Shown one piece after another: positions 32,370 to 42,530 of a stretch of 64,000 bases of DNA (the first letter of the stretch is position 1; each line of letters starts with the position of its first letter). This DNA is from Symsagittifera roscoffensis (lineage: Eukaryota > Xenacoelomorpha > Acoela > Convolutidae). Both the position numbers and the translations under genes were made by a program. Below the pieces are notes generated by a model. That model did no database searches. It was not told the DNA's origin and saw nothing but the letters and a program-made list of their open reading frames with translations. The stretch covers positions 40,354,831 through 40,418,830 of the forward strand of contig NC_087069.1 of assembly GCF_963678635.1 (NCBI RefSeq), in the 5' to 3' direction.

Positions 32370-33081
32370 TTTGATGTCCTTTCAAAGAAAAGGCTTCACA
32401 GCAGTATCCGAAATAAGACGAAGAAAAACTTCATAGAACTCTCATACTTTGCGAAGTCGAGAACTGTCTGCAGTTATAACGACTAACTGCAAAAGCACAA
32501 CAAACTCTGAAAATCACAAAAAAATTAACAAACACTTATTTCATTGTGAGTAGTCACTTTAAACCTGAAGAAAACAATCATTTGACAAAGGCATTAATTC
32601 TCATAATAGGCATATATTTCTTTTCAATCAAAAATATATTTTCAAAACATCTTGCAAATAACGACCATCTCAGCCAATATTAAATTGGGTATATTTCAAA
32701 ATTATCAACAGAATTTGAGTTTTTTAAGCAGACAAGAAATAGCAACATAGTAAATTATCAATGAGTAAACTACAATAAATATAATATTTAATTTCAACGA
32801 ATTTATCAGTTCAACTCGGAAAATAAGAATTCATAGAATTGGTTCTAGTTTCACAAAAAAGTTCTAATTAGGGTCAAATGATTCTTTAACAAACAAATTT
32901 GTGACATTTCGGAAAAAAAACATTGGCCCTTATAACCTAGATGCAATAAATTGTATTCAATTAGCAACTTTACTTTCTGATCTTAATTCTGTGCTCAATT
33001 AAAAATCGCGCTTAGGCTCCATTAATTTTGATGTCCATAACCTATATTATTCACGTTTAAATCTTTTGACACAAATTTGCC
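32370..33081. other. Spacer between CCM2 stop and PRKD start
   Basis: These 712 bp separate two genes of the same orientation. It must hold the CCM2 3' UTR and PRKD 5' UTR or promoter. On the minus strand, two pyrimidine-then-AG sites lie roughly 100-150 bases before the PRKD ATG (TTTTCAG and TTTTGCAG) and could be 5'-UTR splice or trans-splice acceptors. No TATA box or clear polyadenylation signal could be singled out in this AT-rich sequence. Confidence 0.5.
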
Positions 33082-33386
33082 TTATAGATCATTTCCAGGT
33101 GGATCAAACATCTGTTTCAGATGCTGAGGGGTCGAACGTTCCGACGACGCGTTGTTTACCCTTCCATTACTTGATGACTCAGCATTACTTGTTTCCGCAT
33201 TTGCATTTTCCTTTCTTCTTTTTGATTCTCCACTTGAAAGCTTTTTGTAAGTACTGGAATTGGCTGCATATGAGGAGTTTGAATTGTTTGAACTACTCGT
33301 ATTTGTTGGCGCTTCTAGTGTTTTGTTCTCATTTTCGGCAATCGGATCGTCCGAGATTCCTTGGCGATGCTGAGTTCCAATAGTTC
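33082..33386 (-). CDS. CCM2: CCM2 terminal exon
   Basis: Acceptor TTAG|GAAC completes the split Gly codon and the frame runs Ser/Asn-rich to a TAA at 33082-33084, ending HLKQMFDPPGNDL. Intron 4 (33387-33741) includes an (AC)n microsatellite. Confidence 0.8.
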
Positions 33387-36300
33387 CTAAATGGTTGATT
33401 ACATTTTAATCGCATCAAATGAATTTCCAAAAAAAGGGAGAAAAGGAATGAACAAGAAATCAGAGTTCAAAACATGAAACATTTTGATTGCAAAAAAAAA
33501 AGATTTCCGAAAAAAGGTCAATTGTGTTTGAAGATTGGATAAAGACACACACACACACACACACCATGAAACTTTATGCCGCACAAAACGCTATGGAAAT
33601 TTACTTTGAATACCTAGTTTTTCATTAAAAAAAAAGATTTCGAGCAAATTCGAATACAAAGTGCTCAAAAATAAATCACATATTTCTATAAAAATTACTC
33701 AATATTTTTTCTTCAAATTTCGATGAACCCAACGAACTCACCAGACGGTGATACCATTCCCATCTGGGCCAACATCGAGTCCAGTTCCAGCAACTCTTGC
33801 GGAATATCTTCCAAATTTGTACTACTATCCAGTCTACTATTGTTATTACTACTACTACCGCTTCGCTCATCACTTCCTGTGAACTCCCTGTTTCTCTTTT
33901 CTACCTTCACTCTGCCATTTTTGCCACTTAGACTAATGCGACGCTTGTCGTCCGATGTTTCTGAGTTTGGAAAGTATTTGCCCTTTGGGCCGTTGGCTGA
34001 GTTGCGGTTTTTGTCTCTGTTTCGCTCAGCTGTTGAACTTCCGTAACCTTAAAACGAATTCATGTTTTCAGTTCCAACAATTGGGCACACAATAATTCCA
34101 AACTACCTTCTAAAGCGAACAAATTATCCCAAATTTTTCAATTGTAATACTACTAAATTTTATCACCAAAAAATCTTTCTAACGCACTCGTGGGCAAATC
34201 TAGCATTTTTGCTCTAAGAAGTGGATTTTCATTTCGAGAGAGGATGGACAAAAATTGAAAATGACTTTTTTTATAGTTAAAGACGGTTTATCCACCAGGG
34301 AAAGGACCAACATACGAGCTGTTCAGCTCTTCACGAAGAACCGCGGTTGTGCTACTGTTTAAGATCTACATGCAATTTTTTTGGTTTATTTTCTGGGCTG
34401 GGTAATGTTGCCTCACCCTCAAGCAACGAGCACGGATCATGGTGGGCCTCGAACATCCGACCTTTCGATTTAGAGGCGGAGACGTAACCACTTCACCACC
34501 GCTCCCCTAGAGCCCTCAACTCAATAATACTAATAAGCTGTTTTCTTATTTTACGCGATGACGTCACCTTCAGCGGTGGCAGAAAAAGAGCAAGATGACG
34601 AGGACGATGAACAATACGACATCACACTCTTCCTTGCCTCTGCTCCCTTCGTTTTCCCTCCTCCTCCTCCTCCTCCTCCTCCACTACTTGATGAATTTGA
34701 ATGTTTGCTGATAATGTTGTTGTTTGTTGTTGTAGGGTTGTTGTCGTCAGCGGCAGTAGTAGTAGCGCGTCTTGATGACAGAGGTGTATCAGGTCCATCA
34801 TTACTGATTGACCTACCGTTATGCTAAAAATATTTAACTTTTAACTTTTTTATTTTAGCAACAAACACGTTGGATAACAAGGATAGCCGGTTGTTGTGCA
34901 AGTAGCACAGAGTGTTCCGACCATTGTCTTAAAAAACAAACCATTTTTTTGAATTCAAGTCGGTTTTTGTTTTTTTTTGCGTGGTCTAATGAAAAGATCT
35001 GAACGGAGAAATAGAACTTAGGCGTATTCGATAGTCAAAGGAAAGTAGGCCAATTGGAAATTATTTTTTTTAGGAAATTTTTTAAAACTAGAGTCGATTT
35101 TAGTTGGTGGTTTGATTCGCGAAAAATACTATCGCGTAGATAATCAGTGAGTTAGGCATGATTGACAAAGATTTTTTTCAAAAATGAAAATCAAACAAAA
35201 AAGCAGAATTTTTTTTTAAATTTTTATTATATTTTGTACAATATTTTTAATTTTTTTTTTAAATCCTTGATGTCAAATAAGCGCTGAAAAAAAACTAGTT
35301 TTCTTGATAGTAAAAAAAGTTGTGTGCGCCTAAAATTATTTTAAAAATAGTTAATTTCCATATAACGAACGTAACTCAATCGCGTTTTTCGCTCGAAATT
35401 GAACTAAAAATAAAAAAAAATTGAACCCATTTTTTTCGACACAAGTAAAATTTAGATTTCAAAAAAAAATCGTTCAAATTGCAACTGAAAGGGCTTTATT
35501 ATGATATACTAATCAAATCTCTCCGATGATTATTTGTGGTAGCTGATTTTGAGTGGGAAAAAAAGAAAAAAACTAGACACGAATTAACTGAAATTATAAA
35601 AAATTAAACCCTATCATTACAGACATTGAGGCGAAGCATAACTTTGCACAATTTGTGATACAACACACAAAGCATGGCAGAGAGTCGTAGGAAACAGTCG
35701 AAAATCACTCAAACAAAAAAAAGCAAAACCGACGAAAAAATCATCATCCATAACTTTCATATATTTGTTCCGAATGAAGATCAATTCGATAAAACCTGAC
35801 GATAAAAATCAATGTCAGCGTTAAAAAGTATCAAGAAGAAACTTACTGAGCTAGCGATAACTGAAGAGCCAGCACAAATAAACATAGTGGAGTTACGTTT
35901 TCAAATTCTAGAGCTATACGTTTTTCAAACTCCCAACGCAAACAAGTTTCAAAAAGCAATATAAACGCTAAAACGATATTGCAAAGTGACGTAGTACGAG
36001 TTATTTGAACCGATGCTACATACGCCAAAAAAAAACATTTCAGCCAAAATAAGCAAAAATGCTAGATATGGTATTCTACAGAGGTGAAGCGCAGCTTCGC
36101 GAACCACATGCGACACGATACAAACAAAGCATGGTAAAGCAACCGACAATAAATGAGACGAAAGTTATTTGACGGGTAAAAAAGTTTGCAACATGTCGGA
36201 AAAAAACATCTAACAAAAATTTCATACGTTGAAAACCATTCGTCCAGAATAAAGTTCATTAAAAAAATGCTAAATCAGGCAATTGAACGCCGAAGAATAA

Positions 36301-39300
36301 ACTGAACAAAACTTTCGAAGCAGTAACAAAGCGGACAATACCGGAGCAGTAACCCGTTGAGCCGCCAAAAAATTAGCCCAAATTTTAAATCTCAAAAAAG
36401 TTTTGAATCACCACTCAAAACACGCATATCAAACCTTATTTTAAAGTCGGTTCGAGGAAAAAAAATATGCCGAGAAATACAATCGTCAACGTTAAAAACG
36501 CGTTCCAGCAGCCCATTAATAAGCGCCAGCAGCCAATAAAAGTGTGGTAGACGCCAGTTGCGCCGCAAACCAATTTTCCGTCTGCAAAAAACTTTGATTT
36601 AAAAAATTTTGACCTTAGAATTTTTACTAAACCAACCACTGCCCCTTCTTAAAGGGCAATTAGGATGACAGAACGTTGGTAGACAACAGTTGAGCCGAAA
36701 AAAAAATAGTTTTTTTTTCAGCGAGACATTTTTTTAGTTTGCAGACGGATTCGAACTCAGATCTTCCTAGGTATAAACTTAACCGCCGGATCGAGTGTGC
36801 CGAGGAATATGCAAGTTTGAAACTATAAGGGAACTAAGCCTACATATGTATAGCCGAATACCCTTGAAACGTTCCTATGTACGTTATTTCATAAGAACAC
36901 CCACTTACATAAATCATTTAACAAGTCAGAAACTAAGCCAACAAGGACAACCACAAGGACGACGCAAAATGGTTATCTAAAAAAATATTTCCAATTTATT
37001 TCTAAACAATGGTTAGAATCGAATACAATTTATCAGTAGTTACTAGTTTTAGTAGCTAACTTAGAGTTTTTAAGAAAATGTGCATGTCAGTGAGCAGCAC
37101 AAACAATTCAGTGGCTCTGTTAACCAAAAACCCGAAAAAATTTATGTTGAGATTTGATAACACAAGCTTAATTCAACTGCCAATACTATGCAGCTAAAGT
37201 GTTTTCCAACATAAGCTTAATTCATGTGAATTAGATTGGAAAAAAAGTAGACTCGTTATGAAAGACAATGCTCGAAAGCTCACTTGTGTGAAGATTGAAA
37301 TTGAAGATGGCCCCAATTTCAGAGAAAAAAAAAGTTTTTTTTTTGGAAAAAAAAATCTTGTACCTGGTGGCAATACCTTTGCTTATCGGAAGACTTAAAA
37401 CTTGCGGGATAAAAAAAAACATTTAGTTACTACAACTAACATAGTTATTTGAATTCTGGTCGGCAAGAATCAAACTCTGTGATGACAAAGAACTCCCGTT
37501 TTCACTTCTAGTTCCTATTTCCACATCCCCTTCCCCTCCCGGCGATACATTCCGCTGCTCTCTCACTCGTCCCGCGTGTTCTCGCAACAATACATCTAAT
37601 TGGTTCGAGTCCTGTAATGTCGATAGAAACCTTCCCAAATGATTCATCAAATGCAGCCGTTCCGGTCCAAGTAAAGATCCGAGGCCTTCTATAAACTCAT
37701 TAACCGAGCGACCTTCGTGTAAATACGAATGTACTATTGCATTAAACTGTTTTACTTCTTCGTTTGTTAAAGCTTTTTGAACCTCTTTAAGAAACTTCTG
37801 ATTGGTCGAAACTGACGAATAATTTCTGCCCATAAATGGACTTGACTCCTGGAGCCTCGAAGCTGATATTTTTCCGGGCGAGTTCAATTGCTGATTCGAG
37901 CCTCTATGATGATGGTTAGATTCGCTGAACGCTCTTTGATGATTAAACTGTATTTGTTGCTGAACTTGCATGAATGGCGAACTTTGATGGGAGAAGACGT
38001 TATTTCTCGAATGCGGACTAGCAATTTGGCCATTTCTTGCAACTGGCGAGTAATTCGCATACTGCGGCGGCGAGTCATAAAACATAGAAGTGCTTTTGGG
38101 GAATTCAGATATTAACATACTTGTCGGACGGGAAAAACGAACTTCGTGGCCGCTTCCAATTGAAGTTTCCAAGGCTATTGATGAGTTTCGAGAGGATCCA
38201 GGGGCTGTTATGTTGAACCCTGGAGAATTATCAATCGGGGTTCCTTGGGCTGACCCATTTGAAAAGGACGCGGCATCCTTAAGAGGCGGGGTTAAAGCGT
38301 GTATGGCTGATTCATTGAAAAGCGTGGCAAATAGTTGCTTGAAAAGAGCACAGGTTTCCTCGGCTAGAGCTGAACTTACAAATTTGAGCACCAAAATTCG
38401 GCAATCTGAGGACCTTTTTGCGGCGTTGGCAGTCGGAATAACTTTTAAAAGCACGTAAGTTACAGCGCAATCCGACACCATAGCCACTGCTTCGATTTCG
38501 TGAAGAAATACTCTTAGTATCAAAACTTCGTTGTCACGTCTCATGATTTTTATATTATGTATTGACATACTAATTATAACATCGTCACAAGGCTGATAAG
38601 TATATGGTAATTGTCCAAGTTGCTTCGCTTTGTCAATCGTCGTCAGAACTGTTTGTCGGGAATTTAAAGGAAAATTTCTTTGGATATCTTTCAAAATACC
38701 CAGATATTGTGACTCGACCTCTATATAACTATCTATAAAAACATGCGAATCCAGGGTATAGTCGGGGGCTTGTAGAATTGGGCACTTTAGAGGTCGCTTT
38801 GGGCGTCCACCTGGCGACCCTGGATATCTGTCACTCGTCATTCGGTTCGAGTTCAAATCCGAGTAGGACCCGTAGCCCGATCCCGCGCTTCCGGAACCAA
38901 ATAGGAAATTCTTAAACCAAAGAATCAATTTAATTTTGGACACTCTTATTAATACGGAAGAGCTTATTTGCTTTTTCGAAAAAATTAAAATTATTTAAAA
39001 AAATATTTATAAGTGGCATAGATCCTATTCATCAAGGTAACTAAGAGATACTATTTTCAGACAAATGATAGACTATAATCGCAATACATTCACTGTTCCA
39101 TTTCTACCCGCCTTTTTGGGAGCCAATAATAACTTCTTTTGTCTGATCTAGAGTCTATACAAGCTGTGGCTAATTAAGGCGCCTTTAATATTTTCAGCTA
39201 TTTAAGTAATCATTCAGTAATTTGATGAACCTAAAACCTTCTCCGCATTAAGGAAGCCAACTATATCACAATAAATACTAGCAATATGATTTGCTAAGAG

Positions 39301-39672
39301 ATATTCACTTAAAAGTATAGTTTTCAAAAATTAGACATAATTGTCAAAAAAAGGTAACCGGATAAGCACTAGATTTCAGGGATCTCCAAAAAGTTTTCAG
39401 GTATCTTTTCTCTATAAACTTTTGAGACGTCATTAGAAGTATTGGGTGTCTCAAAATTAAATTGATGCCTTGAATCGATTCTTCCGTGGGCGATTATGAT
39501 GACTCGTTGATCCATGGGATAACGAATGCGCGTGCACTCTATGATGGCTGAATGAATCCGAAGAGTTTCTGAGCTGTTGATGGTTCGCCACTACTGAAGA
39601 ACCTTGCCTACTAATTCCGTTTAGCTGCTGGAGGGAATAATAATGGAGATCTTGGTCGCCTTGTATATACAT
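33082..39672 (-). CDS. CCM2: CCM2 (malcavernin) orthologue, five exons
   Basis: CCM2 is the scaffold of the cerebral cavernous malformation complex, linking KRIT1 (PTB domain) to CCM3 and to MEKK3 (harmonin-homology domain). Exons 39469-39672, 37441-38910, 34568-34823, 33742-34047 and 33082-33386 join with matching phases to 846 codons plus TAA. The PTB domain (about residues 125-280) shows DSYIEVESQYLG and ILRVFLHEIEAVAMV; the harmonin-homology domain (about 438-515) shows SYLHEGRSVNEFIEGLGSLL. The exon 1-2 junction yields NRFKNFLFG, resembling the conserved basic N-terminal PFKRVFLKG stretch. The protein is nearly twice the 444-aa human form because of Ser/Asn/Gly-rich insertions after PTB and in the tail. 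Exon 1 and its GC donor are the least certain part. Confidence 0.88.
33546..33564. repeat. (AC)n microsatellite
   Basis: Nine to ten AC units in CCM2 intron 4. Confidence 0.9.
33742..34047 (-). CDS. CCM2: CCM2 exon 4 (tail with LDSMLAQMGM helix)
   Basis: Acceptor TTAAG|GTTACGG completes a Gly codon split by exon 3; donor CTG|GTGAGT leaves phase 1. After a charged Ser/Asn-rich stretch it encodes IPQELLELDSMLAQMGMV, a predicted amphipathic helix and the only motif-like part of the tail. Confidence 0.82.
34395..34510 (-). repeat. tRNA-derived SINE, second family
   Basis: The minus strand has GGTGGTGAAGTGGTTACG (A box), CTCTAAATCGAAAGGTCGG and TGTTCGAGGCCC (B box), then CATGATCCGTGCTCGTTGC and GGTGAGGCAACATTACCC. 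The body matches 1128-1235 on the other strand. Confidence 0.78.
34568..34823 (-). CDS. CCM2: CCM2 exon 3 (low-complexity tail)
   Basis: Acceptor TTTTAG|CAT continues phase 0 from the main exon and donor GAAG|GTGACG leaves phase 1. The frame encodes Thr/Asn/Ser-rich sequence, seven consecutive Gly codons (GGA repeats) and a Ser run. The GGA run is a simple repeat likely to vary in length. Intron 2 (34824-37440) holds a dispersed repeat and repeat tails. Confidence 0.75.
34866..35570. repeat. Dispersed repeat D, copy 1
   Basis: It starts AAGGATAGCCGGTTGTTGTG and ends near GATTATTTGTGGTAGCTG, colinear with 48728-49240. Non-coding, in CCM2 intron 2. Confidence 0.75.
36076..36805 (-). repeat. 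Composite repeat, same order as 22636-23715
   Basis: Tail GCTTCACCTCTGT at 36077, blocks shared with 1545-1610 (TTCGAGGAAAAA, AACGTTAAAAA) and a tRNA-like head at 36745-36800. In CCM2 intron 2. Confidence 0.5.
37441..38910 (-). CDS. CCM2: CCM2 main exon (PTB and harmonin-homology domains)
   Basis: This 490-codon exon holds both domains. Acceptor TTTAAG|AATTTC in phase 0; donor TAT|GTTAGT, 18 bases before a stop in the same frame. Between PTB and the harmonin-homology domain lies about 150 residues rich in Ser, Asn, Gln and His, with no recognisable domain. PTB similarity includes VIISMSIHNIKIMRRDNEV, matching the strand pattern of the CCM2 family. Confidence 0.95.
39469..39672 (-). CDS. CCM2: CCM2 probable exon 1 (residues 1-68)
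   Basis: The ATG at 39672 directly follows an in-frame TAA. The 68 codons (Gln, Ser, His-rich) end RPRKNRFK. Joining at AAG|GC to exon 2 keeps phase 0 and recreates the conserved basic-hydrophobic N-terminal motif of CCM2. No GT donor is available before the frame closes at 39457. The alternatives are a start at 38943 inside intron 1, or an unrelated terminal exon. Confidence 0.5.
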
Positions 39673-41171
39673 TTAATATATGTCTCAACTGAGCTCCCCG
39701 TACTATTTAGAATCTAAATTCTGTGTTCTAATTTAGGAGTATTTATCATATATATCATATACACGATGTAGGCGTAGTGTTGTAATACACATACATTAGA
39801 GTGAAGTCCGTCCAATCGTGCAGTTGCAATCAGTTTTGTGGTATTATGTACGAATAACACCGGTTAGGTATCCCAGAAGAATTTGTTAAATAATCGCTTA
39901 ATTAGTAGATCACAGAAATTCAATGTCTGATTTGTCGATATAAAACACCACAACATACAGATGGCAAACAACACAACTGAAATTAGTAAGAACGATTAAA
40001 CATAACATGACATGACGCGATAATGACACATGTAAAAGGTCAAATCTGTATCTCTTAAAGTTTTTTTTCATCGTGTCGGTATCTGAATCAGAAGCGGTAC
40101 CTTAGAACTGATTCTGATGAATTCGATACCAATCTAAATATGCAGACATTAATCAAAGATTAGACTGGAAACCGATTCTTTACTTTTTGCAACCAATACA
40201 GCCTAACTGCTTTAGGAAAGTGAGAAAAATATGTTTCAAATATGAATGTACTGCTAGTCGTTGTTTTTGCATGAACGCCAAAAAGAACTTTAGTACATAC
40301 TAGACGCCAATCATGTCTTATGATTCGACTTCTGATACATTCGACAGCAAAACCAAACCAAACAAGTAGATGTCAATCAAAAATTCCAAAGTTTTCTTGC
40401 TTTTTCAGACCTAATATTAATTAAATTTATTAAACCGATCAATCATCAATTAGGTCTTGAATTGACCAAAACTAATTTCATGTTTACAAAGCACTTGTTC
40501 TATACCGGTTAATTGTACAGTAAGTCAACTGTATGGGCATCAATCACAGATTGGTATCAATAAAACCCGATATCGACCAACATGACTTTGAACACCCCCC
40601 GTGGGCGACCTTCCGGTTATGTGCTGCTCTGAAAGGTTCATGTGCTGCTCTAAAAGGTTGAGCTCTAGGTGATGAGCAGTTTCAAATTCAAAGGTTGAGG
40701 CGCGGATTTTCAAAAAAAAAATTCTATCTTAACAAACGTTGTAGAACTTGTATAACGACCAAATTTTAAACACAGGCAAAAAATTTTTTTTCCGAGGTCC
40801 CAAAACACAAGATTGCACCTCGCCAAAGTACATGCCAGACGCCACCGTTCGCCAAAAGTACATTCATGAGAAAAGGAACCCCAGGAGAACAACAAAGAAA
40901 AATACGAAGTTTTCATTTGAAAGCGACGAAGTTTCATTTGACAGATTCCAATAAACTAACTAATACAAAAAATCCTATCAAAGGTATTTCAGTCCACTAA
41001 CAGACTGAAATATAAAAACATTAAAACCTGAATTTAAACTGAAACTTAACCAGACTGCTGGTATCGGGTCAAAATCCTGAGTGTTCTGACTCCCCTTCAA
41101 CTTCTACCATACATTTTTCTTCAAAAAACAGTTTTGATTTTACAAATTTTTCATTATATTTGGCAACCTCC

Positions 41172-41235
41172 TTCCCACCAACAATAGGTAATTTTTAAAA
41201 ATTTTCCCACCAACAATAGGTAATTTTTAAAAATT
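41172..41235. repeat. 32-bp tandem duplication
   Basis: Two copies of a unit containing CCCACCAACAATAGGTAATT with period 32. Confidence 0.85.
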
Positions 41236-41954
41236 ATCTCAATTTAGTAGCAAAAAATGAGACCGAATAAACTGACATCAATTTGGATTGCTTCGACCGC
41301 GGATTAACTCGCATCATTCAAATCACTCACACTTACCCATTGAGTATTCCCGATGAACAAGTACAAAGCGCCCGTAATTTAGTCTGGGAAATCGGCAATT
41401 TTCAAGTTTCAACAAAATAACTCAGTGAGCTTATGACATTGATATGTTCATTCAAAAAAACCATTTCTTTAACCAAAATTGATTTTGAAAAAGGCACTGA
41501 TAAAAAAATTATCACTTTCTATGAATTTTACCACATTCAAAAATGATTCAAACAACAGTTATGAGCAAATCCGTAAAAAAGAGCTCCAACTAGAATTTTT
41601 GAAAGCTCGAAAAACGTCCTCGATTCAAATAATAAACTATTTTAATCATTAACTACATTAGTTATTTTAACAACGTTAAAGTAAAGTATGCGCAATTTTC
41701 CATTCACAGTAGGACAATTTACCATGTCATTAACTCGTTTTTTCTTCGAAAGTCAAAACTAAATTTGAGTCAAAAGACATTATTCGACCAATTAGATTGA
41801 GTCAAATCTATTTGGGTGACGTCTAATGCCCAATATCACTAGGTTTATATACTTTGCACCCACAAAAAAAAAGGAAACAGAGCTCACAAAAACAAATCCA
41901 AAGTACAACTCCAAATGTCCATATATTCCAAAAATGTCCAAACTCCAAAAGAAA

Positions 41955-42240
41955 ACAAATTGGGTGATATCTTACAATAGGTGGTAATTCTGGGTATAGT
42001 GCATGTATTAAATTTCAGAACTATTATGCATAATATAATCATTTCATTTTCAATCAATTGTTCTACTATTTAGATAGTTTTGTAATTACATTACTCTGCC
42101 AAATGAAATGCTATTCTAAGGCTCAATTTTTACACTTTTTTGCCAAAAATAAATTATAAATAAAGTGCGAAGTTTAATAAAAAGCGATCCCGCTATTGAA
42201 ATTGAATCTACCACCTATTGTAATATATCACCACAAATTG
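41955..42240. mobile_element. MITE with 8-bp target-site duplication
   Basis: The element 41963-42232 (270 bp) has terminal inverted repeats of about 24 bp, GGTGATATCTTACAATAGG at the left and its near-exact complement ending ATATCACC at the right. It is flanked by perfect 8-bp direct repeats ACAAATTG (41955-41962, 42233-42240). The interior is AT-rich with no ORF. An 8-bp duplication is seen with hAT, Merlin and P-type transposases; the GG-starting termini do not fit typical hAT ends. Confidence 0.92.
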
Positions 42241-42386
42241 CATTCTTAAATTGCAGTTATTTCTGCATTCTTAACTAGCAATTTTTGCCGTTACTTTGTA
42301 ATATCGTCTGAAAGCTATGCATATCCTTAGTTCAAAATTTAAAAATATTATACCAGCGACCTCTGGGAATATGGCGACAGCCTACT

Positions 42387-42530
42387 TGCATGCGTGTCGC
42401 TTAGCATGCGGTTAGTAGCCAAATTAAAATTGAGTTTGTTTTCTCAAATTTGCATCAAAACTCAAACTGATGCATGCTGCACTAAACTGAGTAACTATTT
42501 TAGTTGCGCATGCTATGCGGCACGCATGCA
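42387..42530. mobile_element. Short TIR element rich in GCATGC
   Basis: 24-bp inverted termini at 42387-42410 and 42507-42530 match at 22 of 24 positions and each contains two GCATGC palindromes. The 144-bp element has an inner inverted repeat (TTGAGTTT and AAACTCAA). No flanking duplication could be recognised. Confidence 0.75.

Larger units (their letters stand above)
34824..37440. other. CCM2 intron 2 contents
   Basis: Dispersed repeat D (34866-35570), a repeat tail at 35632 and the composite repeat at 36076-36805. The rest is anonymous. Confidence 0.6.

Noticed and set aside
33066-33383. Plus-strand open frame opposite CCM2 exon 5
   Set aside because: The minus strand gives a phased exon with good splice sites and a stop; the plus frame shows no family similarity.
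33723-34827. Plus-strand open frames at 33723-34046 and 34558-34827 with Leu, Pro and Val runs
   Set aside because: They are complements of the Ser/Asn/Gly-rich CCM2 exons 3 and 4; the runs are simple repeats read backwards.
38911-38943. Start of CCM2 at the ATG at 38943
   Set aside because: The frame passes a good TTTAAG acceptor at 38911 and the residues before it do not resemble CCM2; kept as an alternative only.
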